Source: Lepidostoma basale
Lineage: Eukaryota; Arthropoda; Insecta; Trichoptera; Lepidostomatidae
NCBI GenBank assembly: GCA_022606425.2
Contig: JAHDVF020001225.1
Span: 372,001 to 436,000, forward strand
DNA length: 64,000 nucleotides
Direction of reading: 5' to 3'
Part shown: positions 61,155 to 64,000 of the stretch, piece by piece
Layout of the letters: each line of letters starts with the position of its first letter
How positions within the stretch are numbered: position 1 is the first letter of the stretch
Notes under the pieces: model-generated
The model's database searches: none
What the model saw: the letters and a program-made list of their open reading frames with translations, nothing else
Told to the model about the DNA's origin: nothing
Program-made: the position numbers and the translations under genes

Positions 61155-61380
61155 AAAAAAATAATTGTTAGTACCTACTTATAACAAATAGCACAGATTA
61201 ATTTTTAAATTTAAATTATTGTATCGAATTTAAAATAAGTTTTTCTTTGTTTAGTTTTTATTATATTTTTACACTTAAGATGCAGGTACCCTCCGAAACA
61301 TGTCTTGTTATTAAAATATATTTTTTTTAAAAGTAGATTAAACAAAGTTTTTCAATATCGTAAGTAAATTGAATAATACG
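61155..61380 (+). repeat. Z repeat, second copy, hammerhead-like module
   Basis: Matches 21590-21825. Module 61274-61303: CTTAAGA, U, GCAGG/CCTCC-type stem, GAAAC, ATGTC. The damage differs from that in copy 1; the consensus of both restores a CTGAAGA box and a paired stem. Confidence 0.6.
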
Positions 61381-61391
61381 TTGTGATATGT

Positions 61392-61488
61392 GTCGCCTAA
61401 GAGATGGAGGGACAGCTGGATCTCATCATTTGACGAGATATGATTTCTGTGTCACAGATCGTCCGATCTATTAAAAGAAGAAGAAGCT
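61392..61488 (+). pseudogene. LINE-B 3' end, 95 bp
   Basis: CGCCTAAGAGATGGAGGGAC, AGCTGGATCTCATCATTTGA, CACAGATCGTCCGATCTATT, then AAAAGAAGAAGAAG. Sense copy of the 31951-32165 type end; strongly 5'-truncated. Confidence 0.75.
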
Positions 61489-61968
61489 GTAATATGTTAT
61501 AACAGTGTTTTCGACCAAAACTATGGATTATCTAATCAAACTTCTAGAAAACATACGTTTTCATTTGTATTAAAATTTTGAAATGATTTTTTAGATGGAC
61601 CGTTTGCCTTTATCCTCGTTATTAATAAGTAGACGTCTTCCCAGAATAGTACTGAATCATGCAGCAGGAAATGCGCGTCCTTAAGACGTGCATAAATTAA
61701 CTATCTCTGATTCAAATTTCTGGTCTGCTAGTCGATCAACAAAAGGTATTTATTTATGGATTTCTATTTCGAGTTCTATCTACAAATGTACAAACAAATT
61801 TGATCTTATTATAAATATATGCGTTAAATAAAATAATAATACACTTTAAGTAAATTGTATAAAAACCACTTTATTTACTTTCGGTTAGCATGGGTTTGTT
61901 CCTCCATATGGTGTCGCGCAAGCAGCCAGCCACGGCTGTCGCTTTGTTGGTTTGTGCTCGCACCTCGT
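61489..61968. other. No gene; bits of T and the TTGTTTTG motif
   Basis: 61505-61530 has the reverse GTGTTTTCGACCAAAACTAT motif and 61540-61566 a T end (ACTTCTAGAAAACATACGTT). 61890-61966 is GC-richer and unrecognised. Confidence 0.45.
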
Positions 61969-63229
61969 CATATGAAATTGGCGTTTTGTATGGGAGGAAC
62001 ATAAGGTTGATTTTTTTTAAATATAATATATTTATTTAATCAAAGTATGTACCATTGCTATCTATGCAATTTTGCCATCTCATAGGTAGTTCATCGATCC
62101 CTTTACTAAAAAAACCATTCGGACGGGAATCAATAAAATCTTTGAAGTCGGTTTGGACTGCCCCATCGGAGTTGAATTTTTTCCCTTGCAAGAAGTTATC
62201 CAAATTTCGAAAAAAATAGCAATCTGTTGAGGCAAGGTCCGGAGAGTACGGTGGATGTCTTAGACATTCCAATTGAAGCTCTTCTAATTTGGTAGCCGTA
62301 TGTTGTGCAGTGTGTGGTCTAGCGTTATCATGAAGCAGCAGTGGCCTAGAGCAATTAACCAGCCTCGGTTGTTTAGCAGCTAGCTTTTCCATCATGGTTT
62401 TCAGTTGCTGATAATAGACATCTGCCGTAATCGTCTGGCCAGATTTAAGAAAGAAGTAGTGAACGACACCAGCACTAGTCCACCAAACGCTCACAAGTAA
62501 CTTTTTTGGAGTCAATTTTCGCTTGGGGCATGGTTTGGCTGGTTCGGCAGGGTTCAGCCATTGCGATGAGCGCTTCCGATTATCATACAGGATCCACTTT
62601 TCATTCAGGTAATGATTCGATTCAAAATCCCTTCATTATTGTGCCGGTTGAGTAATGCAACGCAGCTGTCAACGCGCGTTTGTTGTACCGTGAGGTACCC
62701 ACCTTTCAAGCTTTTTCACCTTCCCAATTTGCTTCAAGTGGATTAAAACAGTTTTATCACTAACACCGCAGCCTGCACCTAACTCGGACGTGGTTTGCGA
62801 TGGATCCGCTTCCACAATAGCCTTCAATTCTTCATTATCAACTTTAGTCTCCGGCCGTCCACGGGGCTTGTTCTGCAGGTCGAAATTTCCAGAACGAAAA
62901 CGTTGGAACCAAAAACGCACTGTGTTTTCTTTTGCGGCACCGTCGCCATACACATCATTAATCCTTCGAGCCGTTTCTGCAGCACTGGTGCCACGGTGGA
63001 ACTCGTACTCGTAAATAACGCGATATTTCAAGTTTTCCATTTTGTAAACTGAGTGACGCAAAGAAAAAAAACAATTGAGGAAAAAACAAATGAATTATAA
63101 TTTTCAAAACACAAATACTTGAGTAAATAGCTGTATAAATTTGAATTTGGAATTCCTAACCAAAGAGAAGATATTTGAGATCAAAGTTGCCAGGATGGCA
63201 AAACGCCAATTTCATATGTAAGGACCTAA
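61969..63229 (-). mobile_element. mariner element, copy 2, inverted, one TIR damaged
   Basis: Same family as copy 1, opposite strand. The 5' TIR (at 63229) is intact: TTAGGTCCTTACATATGAAA followed outward by TA (63230-63231). At the other end homology begins at 61969 (CATATGAAATTGGCGTTTTG); the outer ~10 bases TTAGGTCCAT are replaced by CTCGCACCTCGT, so that end is lost or altered. Confidence 0.85.
62036..63040 (-). pseudogene. mariner transposase, broken, copy 2
   Basis: ATG at 63040 (MENLKYRVIYEYEFHRG); TAA at 62036. It has the same frameshift after WVPH as copy 1 (HGTTNAR then stop). A private 1-bp deletion near 62607 destroys the first catalytic Asp (TCDEKW becomes unreadable). The EELQLECLRHPPYSPDLAST block is intact, unlike copy 1; the third Asp is in STDCYFF. 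Confidence 0.88.
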
Positions 63230-63234
63230 TATTT

Positions 63235-63400
63235 TAAATATGTATCTTTATAATATGTTTCACTGAAGAAGCACTGGTCGTCCAAAACATGTTTTTGTAA
63301 AAAAAATATGTTAGTGTTGTATAAACAAAGTGTATTAAAAATGAAAAGAGAAATAAAGCGATCACAACACAAAGTATGGCGAATATAGAAGAAATTAAAT
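63235..63400 (+). repeat. S repeat
   Basis: CTGAAGAAGCACTGGTCGTC, CAAAACATGTTTTTG (module decayed), TAGTGTTGTATAAACAAAGT, AAAAATGAAAAGAGAAATAA, CACAACACAAAGTATGGCG; it matches 47980-48075. Confidence 0.6.
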
Positions 63401-63524
63401 TTATTATTTAAATGTATTTTAGGGTAATAAAGGGTAATGATCTATTTTCAGAATAGATTGTTAGTCAAAATGTTAGTTGTTATAAGATAATCAAATGATT
63501 TTACTGAAATCTCTTGATGGATGT

Positions 63525-63775
63525 TCATTTTTAATAATAATTAAATAAAACGATGTTTTTAAACTACTTCCAATTTTGTCTTTATTTAGACAGCGACCGG
63601 TTTCGCCAGGCTCGATGGCATCGACAGACTGGGACATTGACAGACAGGGACAACATCGACGACAGACCAGTCTGTCGATGCCAGCGAGCCTGGCGAAACC
63701 GGTCGCTGTCTAAATAAAGACAAAAGTGGAAGTAGTTAAAAAACATCGTTTTATTTAATTATTATTTAGTTGTTA
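63525..63775. repeat. U fold-back with two hammerhead-like modules
   Basis: Nearly perfect ~100-bp inverted arms (63530-63630, 63664-63770). Modules at 63627-63595 (minus) and 63672-63704 (plus): CTGTCGA, U, GCCAG/CTGGC stem, GAAAC, CGGTC. For the plus one, CAGT and GCTG flanks pair with one wobble. The 30-bp centre repeats GACAGAC/GACAGGGAC. Confidence 0.75.
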
Positions 63776-64000
63776 TACATATAGTTATACATATAGTTGT
63801 TATACATATATAGACTTGTTATGGAATGATTCAAATCTTAGGCATTCCAAATTCCAAATTTGAACGTTTGAATATCTGAAATATCAAATGAATATATCAA
63901 GTTAACTAAGTAGGTTCGAATAGTATTTGCGGTAGTTGTATTAATTCACTAGATTACTGAAACTTGCTAAGTAATTACTAATTGTGTCAGAATAAATCAC
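63776..64000. other. No gene; short tandem ATATAGTTATAC
   Basis: 63774-63815 repeats TTATACATATAGT. The rest is AT-rich to the window edge. Confidence 0.5.

Overview
The window is AT-rich eukaryotic DNA, almost certainly from an insect or another arthropod. I infer this from mariner and piggyBac elements, RTE-, jockey-, CR1- and R1-type non-LTR retrotransposon remains, tRNA-headed SINEs, and the absence of any bacterial gene layout. I cannot name the species. I recognise no host gene, rRNA or functional tRNA. It is a 'transposon graveyard' whose insertions can be ordered in time from target-site duplications (TSDs) and empty sites.

Working names used below. RTE-1 is the commonest LINE: its reverse transcriptase (RT) C-terminus runs almost directly into a (TTAG)n tail. 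RTE-1b is its sister, with a (TTG)n tail. RTE-2 is another RTE-like LINE. LINE-B has a (GAA)n tail. LINE-C, D, F, I, J, K, L and P are further RT C-termini. JOC-H is jockey-like with a (TTTGA)n tail. CR-M is CR1/L2-like with an (ATT)n tail. R1-a and R1-b are R1-clade copies. SINE-1 and SINE-3 have tRNA-like heads. SINE-2 has an unrelated head joined to the RTE-1 tail. Q, N, O, S, T, U, V, X and Z are non-coding repeat families.

Layout. 1-9.4 kb: LINE fragments and four SINE-1 copies. 9.6-10.3 kb: a probable solo LTR. 10.8-16.3 kb: SINE-2, SINE-3 and fold-back repeats. 17.6-18.8 kb: a piggyBac element holding an RTE-1 copy with an inverted 5' part. 19.4-25.8 kb: CR1-like, LINE-B, RTE-2 and mariner pieces. 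27.5-31.6 kb: SINE-2, fold-backs and two TA-flanked MITEs sharing one TA. 35.1-38.0 kb: a three-layer nest (tandem duplication, then a TTAA-targeting MITE, then R1-a). 39.7-42.0 kb: LINE-B carrying three insertions. 45-50 kb: fold-back arrays. 50.1-52.1 kb: the longest jockey-like RT, minus strand. 54-57.6 kb: LINE-B in RTE-1, a second copy of the MITE, and RTE-1 in LINE-K. 58.0-63.2 kb: two inverted mariner copies around an RTE-2/LINE-B nest.

Two themes may be new. First, at least seven otherwise different repeat families carry a hammerhead-ribozyme-like core, usually in inverted pairs. Second, two SINE families seem to borrow the 3' tails of other elements; for SINE-2 the shared tail is a GC hairpin with a UUCG-type loop that overlaps the LINE stop codon.

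Every call comes from reading the sequence. Clade names are from motif recognition, and boundaries without a TSD are approximate to about 10-20 bases.
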